This document shows positions 40,459 through 47,011 of a stretch of 47,011 nucleotides of DNA, one piece after another (positions within the stretch are counted from its first letter, which is position 1; each line of letters opens with the position of its first letter). Made by a program: the position numbers and the translations under genes. The stretch is from a virus. The notes beneath the pieces are model-generated. The model was not told where the DNA came from and did no database searches. It was given only the letters and a program-made list of their open reading frames with translations. Location: the IMG/VR virus record IMGVR_UViG_3300032308_001953, positions 1 through 47,011 of that record. One strand, written 5' to 3'.

Positions 40459-41127
40459 TTACCATGCACGGCACGACCAGTATCGCGCCTTTGTTCTTGG
40501 TCCCGGGTTGTCGCAGTTGTGACGTGCTCTAAAACTCTTACGACGTGCAGGATTTGATTTTTTAATCTTCATTGTCTTTTGACCCAGCCGCTTGGCTGTG
40601 GTGCCACCGTGACCAAAGTTTACTTTTTTAACATTGCCTGTGGCAGGATCTCGAACATACACTTTGAATTTTTTTGTATCGCCACGCATGGGCTTGCCCA
40701 AAGGAACTTTACGCCCTTGGTATTCAGCTTCATCAATGTCCAGTGGAACTCCATCTTCTTCGCCTGAATCTTCGCCAATGGGGTCATCCGCAGTGGTTCC
40801 ATCGGGGTCGTTGACACCTGGAGTCATAGGTTCTTCTTGTGTAGGGTCTTCACTGACCAACACATCATCCACACTCATAGATTCGTCAACACATCCGCAA
40901 GCTTCTTGCATGCACTCAGAACAAATGTCCTCTACTGTGTATCCATAACTTTCTAGTATGGCAATGAGTTTGGTATCTGCTTCAATGCACAGTCTGTCTT
41001 CTTCTACTGCAATGATGTGACTTTCAATCAAGCAATCTTCTTTGATGTTGATAGCAAAGTCATCGCCCACTGCTGGATTTTCCATCCAGTGTTGAGATTC
41101 TGCAAGATAGTCTTTTAGAGATTTCAT
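40459..41127 (-). CDS. Head-associated protein with leader and basic tail
   Basis: A 222-residue protein. The N-terminus MKSLKDYLAES ends in L-A-E before S, a prohead-protease-type site. The middle has a Cys cluster (CSECMQEACGC) and an acidic stretch. The C-terminal about 70 residues are strongly basic (KRLGQKTMKIKKSNPARRK) and end in a motif with RARHNC and YWSCRAW, which I believe recurs in T4-like aquatic phages. A protein that is acidic in front and basic at the end could contact packaged DNA. It starts at the TAATG junction with the gene upstream. Confidence 0.7.
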   Translation of the reverse strand: MKSLKDYLAESQHWMENPAVGDDFAINIKEDCLIESHIIAVEEDRLCIEADTKLIAILESYGYTVEDICSECMQEACGCVDESMSVDDVLVSEDPTQEEPMTPGVNDPDGTTADDPIGEDSGEEDGVPLDIDEAEYQGRKVPLGKPMRGDTKKFKVYVRDPATGNVKKVNFGHGGTTAKRLGQKTMKIKKSNPARRKSFRARHNCDNPGPRTKARYWSCRAW

Positions 41128-42779
41128 TATGCTTTAAACTGTTTGTAAAGATTGGTCAAGTGTGACTCAATGTCTGCTTCTTCTTGTACACGCACAGCCG
41201 ACACGGGCACAGTGGTCTGACCATTGCCTGCAACATCACGCTTGGGCTTGTTGAGTCCGCCAGCAATGGTTTTAGTCATATAGTCTGCAGTTTGTGTTTC
41301 TTCTTCAGGGCTATTAGCATAATCTTCGTCCATTTGCTCGCAACCGCAGTTGGCGGAACCGCATGATGGGCAAGTTTTTTGATAGCCTGAACTAGATCCT
41401 AGGCCGGCCATTTTGAGAAGCTGTGCCAACTGCATGGCATCATCATCTGTGGCGCTAACTGTCAAACTCTTGGTACCATTTTCATCCATGCTCATGTTGA
41501 TGTTCATGCCTTCAGTGATCATGTTGAGTTTGCGTTCAAAACTTTCAGCAATTTGACCTTCGTAGACACCTTTGCCAAACATCATGCCCTTGGCTGCTTT
41601 GCCGCCGGTAGGAGCAGTGGCCACTGCACCAGCTACTGTGGTTTCATCCACGTCTTTCTTTTTCTTTTCTGGTAGACCTTTGTGCTTGGTCTTGGCAAAA
41701 TCTTCTACGTCGCCTTTTTTCATGGTCTTGGCAACTTTCTTTAGCTCTGCACTGGCGCCTTTGATTCGCTCGCCTTTTTGCATGGCATGTGCCATACCCA
41801 TGAACTTTTGTTGTTGACGACTTACAGCTTTCTCAGTCATTGGCATTTCTTCGCTGTCTTCTGCATCTGACGCCTTCATGTAGTCACGTGCTGTATCCAG
41901 GTAATCCAACGCCTTGGTAATTTTTGATTGTACCCACTCTGGCAGATTTTCATCAGCATCAAGAATGTCATGCAATTCTTTTGCGGCTTCAGCGGCAGTG
42001 TGTAATTGTTCACGTGCCATGTCGCCTTCTCGATCGTACTCGCCTTTGTCTACTAGAGAAATATCAGTCTCTTTGATTGATCCTTTTTGTAGCAACTTGC
42101 TCTTGCCTGATGGGCCTTTGGCACCAATGGCACGTTTGCTACCTGCTGGACGACCTTTTTTCTTTGGACCATCTGAAGATTTTTTAGCACCCGACTTACG
42201 ATTGCCAAATTCATCATAATCGTCATCACTGCCGGTATCTTCGTCATCAGCACGACGTGTGTGCTGAACACCACGGGTGGTTTTTTTCAATGTACCCTTG
42301 GTTGTTTTGAGTGTGTCGCCTGGCTTGGCACGATTGTCAAAATCATCGCGATCGTCGAAGTCATATTCACGAACAACTTCCATGTTGCCGTCACCGTCGA
42401 GATCAGCTTTCTTTAATCCAGCGGCACGGGCTTTCATCAAGTTACCTGTGAACTTGTTGCCTTCTTCCATGTCGGCTTCGTCCATTTTGTCATGCCGGGC
42501 ACGGATCTTGGCCATGGTCTCTTTGCTGGCGCCATCACGTCCGGCTTTTTGCAAGGCCTTCATTCCAGTTTCGCCGTATTTCTTGTTGCCCAGATATGCT
42601 TGTAGAGCTGACTCGTCTACTTCTTTTTTGCTGGCAATCTTTGCAAAGGGCTTGCCTTTGGCAGCCGACTTCATTGGCTCTTTTTTATCGCCGTCTTTGT
42701 CCAGATCAAGAAAATCAGGCTTTGAACCTTTGCTCTCTAGCAGATTCATTGTTGCAAGTATATCGTACATGTTATTCAT
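41127..42779 (-). CDS. Large modular head protein with DUF3008-like segment
   Basis: A 550-residue protein, very rich in Lys, Asp and Glu. A leader-like start runs to N-L-L-E-S. Two EF-hand-type loops (DLDKDGDKK near 26, DLDGDGNME near 127) may bind calcium, and KKKGRPAGSKR near 207-217 resembles an AT-hook. Residues about 318-372 (SRQQQKFMGMAHAMQKGER, then DFAKTKHKGLPEK) match DUF3008. CPSCGSANCGC near 470 may bind zinc. Internal I-A-E-S and I-T-E-G could be protease cuts. The second ATG (42779) is chosen because AAGGA abuts the first. Probably a scaffold or DNA-contact protein in the head. Confidence 0.75.
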   Translation of the reverse strand: MNNMYDILATMNLLESKGSKPDFLDLDKDGDKKEPMKSAAKGKPFAKIASKKEVDESALQAYLGNKKYGETGMKALQKAGRDGASKETMAKIRARHDKMDEADMEEGNKFTGNLMKARAAGLKKADLDGDGNMEVVREYDFDDRDDFDNRAKPGDTLKTTKGTLKKTTRGVQHTRRADDEDTGSDDDYDEFGNRKSGAKKSSDGPKKKGRPAGSKRAIGAKGPSGKSKLLQKGSIKETDISLVDKGEYDREGDMAREQLHTAAEAAKELHDILDADENLPEWVQSKITKALDYLDTARDYMKASDAEDSEEMPMTEKAVSRQQQKFMGMAHAMQKGERIKGASAELKKVAKTMKKGDVEDFAKTKHKGLPEKKKKDVDETTVAGAVATAPTGGKAAKGMMFGKGVYEGQIAESFERKLNMITEGMNINMSMDENGTKSLTVSATDDDAMQLAQLLKMAGLGSSSGYQKTCPSCGSANCGCEQMDEDYANSPEEETQTADYMTKTIAGGLNKPKRDVAGNGQTTVPVSAVRVQEEADIESHLTNLYKQFKA

Positions 42780-42788
42780 TTTCATTCC

Positions 42789-43391
42789 TTATCTGACTGA
42801 ACTTTTGGGTTGTGGCAAACGATTTTGATTTGAACCCACTGGACTCTTCTGTCCCATTGGGAAATCGTTTGATGTCACTGCTGGTGGAGTCTTGCCTCCA
42901 GCGATGGTAAAATCACTCTTGTAAGCATTTTTAACCACAGCATGATCGTAGGGGCCGGTTGCGTAGTCTTTGCTCAATGCCTTCTGCTCTTTGTTGGGAG
43001 CAGGGTAATCTGTGTCTGTCAACAGATTTTTATTTTCTTCATCTTGTGTGACACGTTCTTGATCAATTGAGTCAGCATACTTGGAATCTTGCATGATAAT
43101 TCTGTTGGGATCAAGTCCCAACAATTGAGCAATCTGTGTGACCTGTGGTGGTGTTGCTGGATAGTTAAAAGTAACATCCATGAAAGTCATGCTTTCGTTG
43201 TTGTACTGTGGAAAATCAACCAACTGTTTTTGCACCGGTGTTTTCTTGGGTGCTGTCATTGACACCACGTCAAATTGTTTGAGTTTTTCTTTGAGTCCAT
43301 TCATAAAATCAGCAGGAACGTCTCCTGCTATCTTGATACGATAGTCGTATGTGTGTTTGGATTCTGTTAAGTATTCTGCAAAAGTTTTCAT
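42789..43391 (-). CDS. Head-associated protein with T4 IP-like leader
   Basis: A 200-residue protein. Its N-terminus MKTFAEYLTES is the closest in this window to the T4 IPIII leader MKTYQEFIAE and ends in L-T-E before S. The body has YRIKIAGDVPADF, then PQYNNESMTFMDVTFNYPATPP, and LLGLDPNRIIM, which I believe is a conserved protein of T4-like aquatic phages. The C-terminal third is disordered-looking (rich in Pro, Ser, Lys, Gly). Probably in the capsid; function unknown. Confidence 0.75.
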   Translation of the reverse strand: MKTFAEYLTESKHTYDYRIKIAGDVPADFMNGLKEKLKQFDVVSMTAPKKTPVQKQLVDFPQYNNESMTFMDVTFNYPATPPQVTQIAQLLGLDPNRIIMQDSKYADSIDQERVTQDEENKNLLTDTDYPAPNKEQKALSKDYATGPYDHAVVKNAYKSDFTIAGGKTPPAVTSNDFPMGQKSPVGSNQNRLPQPKSSVR

Positions 43392-43416
43392 ATCAATCCC
43401 CTATATCATATTTAGC

Positions 43417-43911
43417 CTAGTCTGGCTTCTTTGGTTGTTCACGTTTGTTCAAACGATTCAGTATTTCGTTGCGATCCAACAGCACTCCGGTACCTGTGGA
43501 TGCAGTTGGTTCGTCACTGTCCTGATCAAGCCTGGCTTTTTTAAGCTGTAGATCAATCATTTTGAGCTTTTTGTTTAGCTTGGCTGTTTTGGCTGTGATG
43601 GCATGCCCTAACATAGCGCCAGCAACGGAGAATATTTCGCTGGCATATCTGCTGTCCACTTGCATGCCCAGATCCATGAGATTGTCAAAACTTTCTGTGG
43701 CTTTTTTGGCAAGATCATCCATCTCTTGATCGGACGCTTCCAGTCCTCGCACAGCTGGCAATGCCAATTCTATTTTGTCCAAAGCAATCAATGTTTCAGG
43801 CAAGATAGGAAGATTGCCTTCAATGTCATTGCCTGGGTGTGCAGTATCAGGGTCGTCAGATTCCTGCTGATTAGGAGCTAGATCAAACAGGTCTTCTAAT
43901 TTCTTTGTCAT
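43417..43911 (-). CDS. gp16: Terminase small subunit (gp16-like)
   Basis: A 164-residue protein, the same length as T4 gp16. It starts with an acidic DLFDLAP segment, and the central two helices (SFDNLMDLGMQVDSRYASEIF, then GHAITAKTAKLNKKLKMIDLQL) match the coiled-coil core that oligomerises in gp16. Gp16 recognises concatemers and stimulates gp17. An 18-base palindrome covers the ATG and the previous stop codon (43910-43927). The name rests on length, helical layout and position after gp4. Confidence 0.7.
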   Translation of the reverse strand: MTKKLEDLFDLAPNQQESDDPDTAHPGNDIEGNLPILPETLIALDKIELALPAVRGLEASDQEMDDLAKKATESFDNLMDLGMQVDSRYASEIFSVAGAMLGHAITAKTAKLNKKLKMIDLQLKKARLDQDSDEPTASTGTGVLLDRNEILNRLNKREQPKKPD

Positions 43912-43927
43912 GCGGTATTTACCGCAT
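43910..43927. repeat. Palindrome over the gp4 stop / gp16 start junction
   Basis: ATGCGGTA-TT-TACCGCAT spans the whole gap from the gp4 stop region to the gp16 start codon. In the minus-strand RNA it would fold across the ATG. The same bases contain GGTAAATA ending four bases before the ATG, another weak late-like element, so the site may have a translational or a promoter role. Confidence 0.5.
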
Positions 43928-44361
43928 TATTTCTTGCCGTTACGGAAGATATCGTCTTCTGTGATTACCCTAAAAGTCAGCCCTTGTCGGCGACACCACT
44001 TGGTTGCGGCATCCCATTTGGCGTAGTTAACTGCTACTATGGCGCGGTCTCTCACACTGGCCTTGCTTTCCAGTATGCTTTGCTTTTTGGGTTTGATTTC
44101 AATCAATTCTGTACGAACTTCATTGGTGCGTGTTCTATACTGTATCAAAAAATCTGGAATGTAGTTGGTCATTTTTCCCGTCAACGGATTGCGATAAGGT
44201 ATAGCAATAGACTCGCTGACCCATCCCACAATGCTGTCGTTGTTGTCACAGAATCGCATGAATGCCTGTTCCCAACCCGATCGGTATTTGGGCTTGCCCT
44301 TGCCTAGATACTTTTGTGGATTTTGAACTTCAAAGAAGCCTTGAGCATAATTCCTGCTCAT
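43927..44361 (-). CDS. gp4: Head completion protein gp4 (nuclease fold)
   Basis: A 144-residue protein, near the 150 residues of T4 gp4. The sequence VQNPQKYLGKG, then YRSGWEQAFMRFCDNND, then IPYRNPLTGKMTNYIPDFLI and ELIEIKPKKQ is the standard gp4 pattern; the D...E-x-K set fits a TnsA/PD-(D/E)xK nuclease-like fold. In T4 it acts after packaging to prepare the head for tail joining. It overlaps the next gene by four bases. Confidence 0.88.
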   Translation of the reverse strand: MSRNYAQGFFEVQNPQKYLGKGKPKYRSGWEQAFMRFCDNNDSIVGWVSESIAIPYRNPLTGKMTNYIPDFLIQYRTRTNEVRTELIEIKPKKQSILESKASVRDRAIVAVNYAKWDAATKWCRRQGLTFRVITEDDIFRNGKK

Positions 44362-44717
44362 GGCAATACATTGCGTGCCGCATAGAAGTTAGGCTGTACC
44401 AGTGCGTTCACACCCAACAAGGTTGCATTGCTACGCTGGTTGTTGAGATAATAACACAGCGTGGATGTCAACTGTAATTGATTTTGCCCTTGTATTTCTG
44501 CAAGCACATCCAGCACTGGTCGTTTTTGATAATCAGCCACTTGAAACAGTGTCACAGTAAAGTTCTTGGCAGCAAGATTGTCTGAAAAAACTTTTTTAAA
44601 GTAACTGTAGACCACATCGTATTGATCTGCTGGTACTTCCACAGCAAATTCATAGAACTGATCAAACACTCTAACTGTTTGATCCAGTGTTGGGTCAACG
44701 TAATTTACTGTGCTCAT
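44358..44717 (-). CDS. Conserved-type structural-region protein
   Basis: A 119-residue protein. DVVYSYFKKVFSDNLAAKNFT and the C-terminal LLGVNALVQPNFYAARNVLP look like conserved ends of a T4-like aquatic phage family that I cannot name. No motif points to an enzyme. It overlaps the gp4 gene and the tube-like baseplate gene by ATGA junctions, so it is made with tail and head-completion proteins; a neck or baseplate part is likely. Confidence 0.68.
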   Translation of the reverse strand: MSTVNYVDPTLDQTVRVFDQFYEFAVEVPADQYDVVYSYFKKVFSDNLAAKNFTVTLFQVADYQKRPVLDVLAEIQGQNQLQLTSTLCYYLNNQRSNATLLGVNALVQPNFYAARNVLP

Positions 44718-45919
44718 CTTGGTACATTCTGTGTGGCAGGGCCTTGTAGGTCTGGAGTTGCCGATCTTGGTGTGGCAGGACTAGAGGTAGTGGCATTGGT
44801 CTGAATAGGAACTTTAGGGAAGAAAAATCCGTCAGCGGCATTGGCAGCTTGTCTTACTGCTCCTGGCAACTGACCACGTATGACATCTTTGACCACAGCA
44901 TTGGCTTCATTGCGAACAATACTCTGTAGATTTTTACCTTTGAATGTTTGATAGGCTGATCCTGCTTTTTGTACAGCACCAATGATGCCCAGTACTGATC
45001 CACTTTGTAAGTCGTTCACTATGCCTCCAATGGTATCTATAGCTCCACCTTGACCAAGTATGGTTGCTGTGCTTCCTGGACGACCCAGCGAACTACGCAC
45101 AGTGTCATAACGACTAGGATCAGCAAAGCCTTTAGCATTGGCAGTGGGTCGATTGCCATCCAATTTGCCTTGATAGTATTTCACTGTTTCGTATCGCACT
45201 GTCATGTTGTGTTCCATTAGACCGCCGCCCTGGCTGTAGTCATATGTATCATGACGCCATTCAGTGATCATGGGATTTATCAGCACATACGCACAGAACT
45301 TGTTTTGATCAAAGCCGTATATGGTAATGTCTCTAAAGAACGGTGGTTTGCCGTTGACGCCCACAGCGCCATCACTGTAGCTTTCACCAATGTAGCCCCA
45401 GTCATTGACTGTGCGATCTGGAGAGTAGATATCTCTGCCGTTGTAACTTAATTTTGGATCACCACCATTGCCGCTTTGTCCCAGACTGCCTTGTGTGACA
45501 GGCACGCCCCAGTATTGTTGTGTGGGATCTTTGTAGTAGTAAGCAAAGTAGTTGTACCACATGTTTCTTGCAAGGTCTGATCCGTCATCGTGAAAGGTCA
45601 GCTGGCAAGGGTTATACTCAATTTTTTTCTGTACCAATCGTTTACGATTGTACTGATTCATTGTTTCAACTTCAATTTGGTAATTGGGCAGTTGAGCTGT
45701 TTTGACCAAGAGACCAAGATTGTCTTGGTCGGCTCGAGCAAACACTTCTTTTAGTTTGGGAATTTCTACTGTGTTGAGATTGAAATAAACGTGAAAAAGA
45801 AACTTGTAGCGAGGTGCCAGCTCATATCCGCCTGCGCGGAAAGTTTTGCTGGCATGTGTATAGTCCTTTAGATAGTCACTTCCAAAGAACCCCTTGAGGA
45901 AGTCCGCACCAAAGGCCAT
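44714..45919 (-). CDS. Baseplate tube protein (gp54/gp48-like)
   Basis: A 401-residue protein. The N-terminal half (ELAPRYKFLFHVYF, then GLLVKTAQLPNYQIEVETMN, then LTFHDDGSDLARNMWYNYF) has the tail-tube fold, with the same strand order as the gp19 tube protein just upstream but with long insertions. T4 gp48 and gp54 are such enlarged tube proteins that start the tube at the baseplate. The C-terminal third is Gly/Ala-rich and helical. Which of the two T4 proteins it equals is not clear. Confidence 0.72.
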   Translation of the reverse strand: MAFGADFLKGFFGSDYLKDYTHASKTFRAGGYELAPRYKFLFHVYFNLNTVEIPKLKEVFARADQDNLGLLVKTAQLPNYQIEVETMNQYNRKRLVQKKIEYNPCQLTFHDDGSDLARNMWYNYFAYYYKDPTQQYWGVPVTQGSLGQSGNGGDPKLSYNGRDIYSPDRTVNDWGYIGESYSDGAVGVNGKPPFFRDITIYGFDQNKFCAYVLINPMITEWRHDTYDYSQGGGLMEHNMTVRYETVKYYQGKLDGNRPTANAKGFADPSRYDTVRSSLGRPGSTATILGQGGAIDTIGGIVNDLQSGSVLGIIGAVQKAGSAYQTFKGKNLQSIVRNEANAVVKDVIRGQLPGAVRQAANAADGFFFPKVPIQTNATTSSPATPRSATPDLQGPATQNVPR

Positions 45920-45924
45920 GACTA

Positions 45925-46542
45925 TTATCCTGTGATTACGTCGCCCAGCGTTCTTCCAACAGTTGCACCAACACCCGAACCAATAGGAGTTTGGAGAGCG
46001 TTGTCAAAACGTATGTTCATTGTGATTGTAACTGGCGCACTTTCTGAGTAGTTGAGATCGTTGTAGTTTACCGATGTCAAGTAGCAACCATACAGTTCCC
46101 AAGTTTCAAGAACCACAGGAGTTGCCGCACCGTTACCACCGTCAAGAATTTCACAGCGTGTGGTAAATTTGTAATCAATGCCTGAACTGGCACTGGCCTG
46201 TTCCACAAAGTCCAATTGTTTCTGTAGCTGTTCGCCAATGAGTCTGGAAACCTGGCCACCTGCGTCATCACGGAGATTGACTGCGATTGCTTCCCAGCTG
46301 TGTTTACCAGCTAGATATAATTTGCTGTTGTAGATATCTACGACCATCTCTTCAAAGCTCACTGAAGGACGTGTGAAATCCATGACCTGTTTGGTCAATT
46401 CTGTTCTTGGTGTTGAAACACCTAAATTTTCAAATACCACACGGAAGCGGTACTTGAGCTTGGGCATGAGCAAGCCTTGAGTTGGGCTTGATTGATCACT
46501 TGCCAAAGGCACTGTCATTTTGTTCAGCGATGAGACTGCCAT
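45925..46542 (-). CDS. gp19: Tail tube protein gp19
   Basis: A 205-residue protein, longer than T4 gp19 (163). YRFRVVFENLG, then FTRPSVSFEEMVVDIYNSKLYLAG, then WEAIAVNLRDD and a final ITMNIRFDNAL follow the tube-protein strand order. It has its own late promoter (46564-46571), an AGGAG ribosome site about 7 bases before the ATG and a terminator upstream separating it from the sheath gene, as expected for a protein made in high copy. Confidence 0.85.
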   Translation of the reverse strand: MAVSSLNKMTVPLASDQSSPTQGLLMPKLKYRFRVVFENLGVSTPRTELTKQVMDFTRPSVSFEEMVVDIYNSKLYLAGKHSWEAIAVNLRDDAGGQVSRLIGEQLQKQLDFVEQASASSGIDYKFTTRCEILDGGNGAATPVVLETWELYGCYLTSVNYNDLNYSESAPVTITMNIRFDNALQTPIGSGVGATVGRTLGDVITG

Positions 46543-46563
46543 ATCATTCTCCTATTATGCAAT

Positions 46564-46571
46564 TATTTATC
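46564..46571 (-). promoter_or_regulatory. Late promoter GATAAATA
   Basis: The minus strand reads GATAAATA, fitting NATAAATA, 21 bases before the gp19 ATG with AGGAG in between. It lies just after the sheath terminator, giving gp19 its own late unit. Confidence 0.65.
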
Positions 46572-46586
46572 TGAGATGAGATCAAA

Positions 46587-46612
46587 AAAAATGGAGCCAA
46601 AGCTCCATTTTT
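46587..46612. terminator. Perfect hairpin terminator after tail sheath
   Basis: AAAAATGGAGC (46587-46597) pairs with GCTCCATTTTT (46602-46612) around a 4-base loop. On the minus strand the stem runs into T8. It separates sheath from tube transcription. Confidence 0.9.
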
Positions 46613-46629
46613 CTGTACTAGCGATACCG

Positions 46630-47011
46630 TTAGACGGTGGCTGCTGTGGCAACTTGTCCTGCTGATATCTCACCTGTGTTCTTGATTCGAACCGGTATGT
46701 AGATAAATTCAACTGCTTTAACTGGCTCAATTGCAATGTCTACCCAAAGTTCGTTTCTATCAATACGTGCTGGTGTATTGTTGCTGTCATCACAAACAAC
46801 CAAGTAGTCATAAACACCGCGCTTGGCAACCAAGTCATTCATCAAGTTGCTGATTGCGTTGCTGATTTCATCACGAGTGATTTGATCATTGGGTTCAAAC
46901 ACAAAGCTCTTGCCAATGCTTTCAAGTCTAGCACGAACAAAACAAATCAATCGTGCTACGTTGATGCGATCAAGTGCGCTTGGTGTTGCGGCTTCAGTCT
47001 TGTTACCATAG
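46630..47011 (-). CDS. gp18: Tail sheath protein gp18, C-terminal part
   Basis: The open frame enters from the window edge, so the N-terminal part is missing; about 126 residues are visible. LDRINVARLICFVRARLE, then FEPNDQITRDEISNAI, then YDYLVVCDDSNNTPARIDRN and VDIAIEPVKAVEFIYI are the conserved C-terminal domain of contractile sheaths, the part that forms the inner layer around the tube. Position before gp19 fits the T4 order 18-19. Confidence 0.9.
   Translation of the reverse strand, partial: YGNKTEAATPSALDRINVARLICFVRARLESIGKSFVFEPNDQITRDEISNAISNLMNDLVAKRGVYDYLVVCDDSNNTPARIDRNELWVDIAIEPVKAVEFIYIPVRIKNTGEISAGQVATAATV

Noticed and set aside
1-47011. tRNA genes, CRISPR arrays, insertion sequences, attachment sites
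   Set aside because: Gaps are short and explained by promoters and terminators. I saw no cloverleaf, no regular direct repeats, no transposase and no integrase.
1-47011. Cyanophage assignment by photosynthesis genes
   Set aside because: The gene content resembles T4-like cyanophages, but no psbA, hli, cp12 or similar gene is present here, so the host is left open.

Overview
The window is a segment of a T4-like myovirus genome, most similar in gene content to T4-like phages of aquatic bacteria (cyanophage and pelagiphage type). The recognisable core genes are the tail sheath (gp18, cut by the window edge), tail tube (gp19), head completion protein gp4, both terminase subunits (gp16, gp17), ssDNA-binding protein gp32, UvsX, UvsY and UvsW, replicative helicase gp41, primase gp61 and the clamp-loader small subunit gp62. 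Late promoters of the NATAAATA type and strong sigma70-type promoters are both visible. No photosynthesis gene, tRNA, CRISPR array or insertion sequence was seen, so the host cannot be named.

Layout. Most genes lie on the minus strand and are read from high to low coordinates. Positions 47011-43417 hold tail sheath, tail tube, a larger tube-like baseplate protein, a conserved 119-aa protein, gp4 and gp16. Positions 43391-38291 hold a block of head-associated proteins, small virion-type proteins, a fibre-type protein and an exported nuclease, followed by a glycosyltransferase (38255-37230). A plus-strand HNH gene separates this from gp17 (36694-35129), a large conserved protein and two dioxygenase-like genes. 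Positions 32439-25490 are the recombination operon: gp32, uvsX, a small acidic protein, two radical SAM enzymes, uvsY, a glycosyltransferase and a methyltransferase. Positions 25451-17949 are a glycan island on both strands (glycosyltransferases, methyltransferases, a nucleotidyltransferase-cupin fusion). A late virion gene with a carbohydrate-binding-like module follows (17820-17290).

Three tandem early promoters then drive an AAA+ ATPase and, after a terminator and a new promoter, the replication block (15861-10413): UvsW, a methyltransferase, gp62, an amidinotransferase, a zinc-finger protein and a miniature DnaE-like protein. A late promoter at 10060 opens a second overlapping operon (10040-3565): a baseplate-type protein, three SGNH-hydrolase-like genes interleaved with primase and helicase, and a radical SAM gene. 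The left end holds small virion-type genes and a large protein combining a Pol-beta-type nucleotidyltransferase signature with a ligase-like KWDG motif.

Main observations. (1) Eight proteins begin with a short peptide ending in (I/L)-x-E, the T4 prohead-protease site and capsid-targeting signal, which suggests a large set of head-packaged proteins, including the nucleotidyltransferase/ligase-like one. (2) Several late-type promoters lie so close to the start codon that the transcripts would be leaderless. (3) A 191-aa protein keeps the three catalytic-aspartate motifs of C-family DNA polymerases but almost nothing else. (4) An amidinotransferase, three radical SAM enzymes, three SGNH hydrolases and a nucleotidyltransferase-cupin fusion sit inside replication, recombination and glycan operons, suggesting an uncharacterised modification chemistry.
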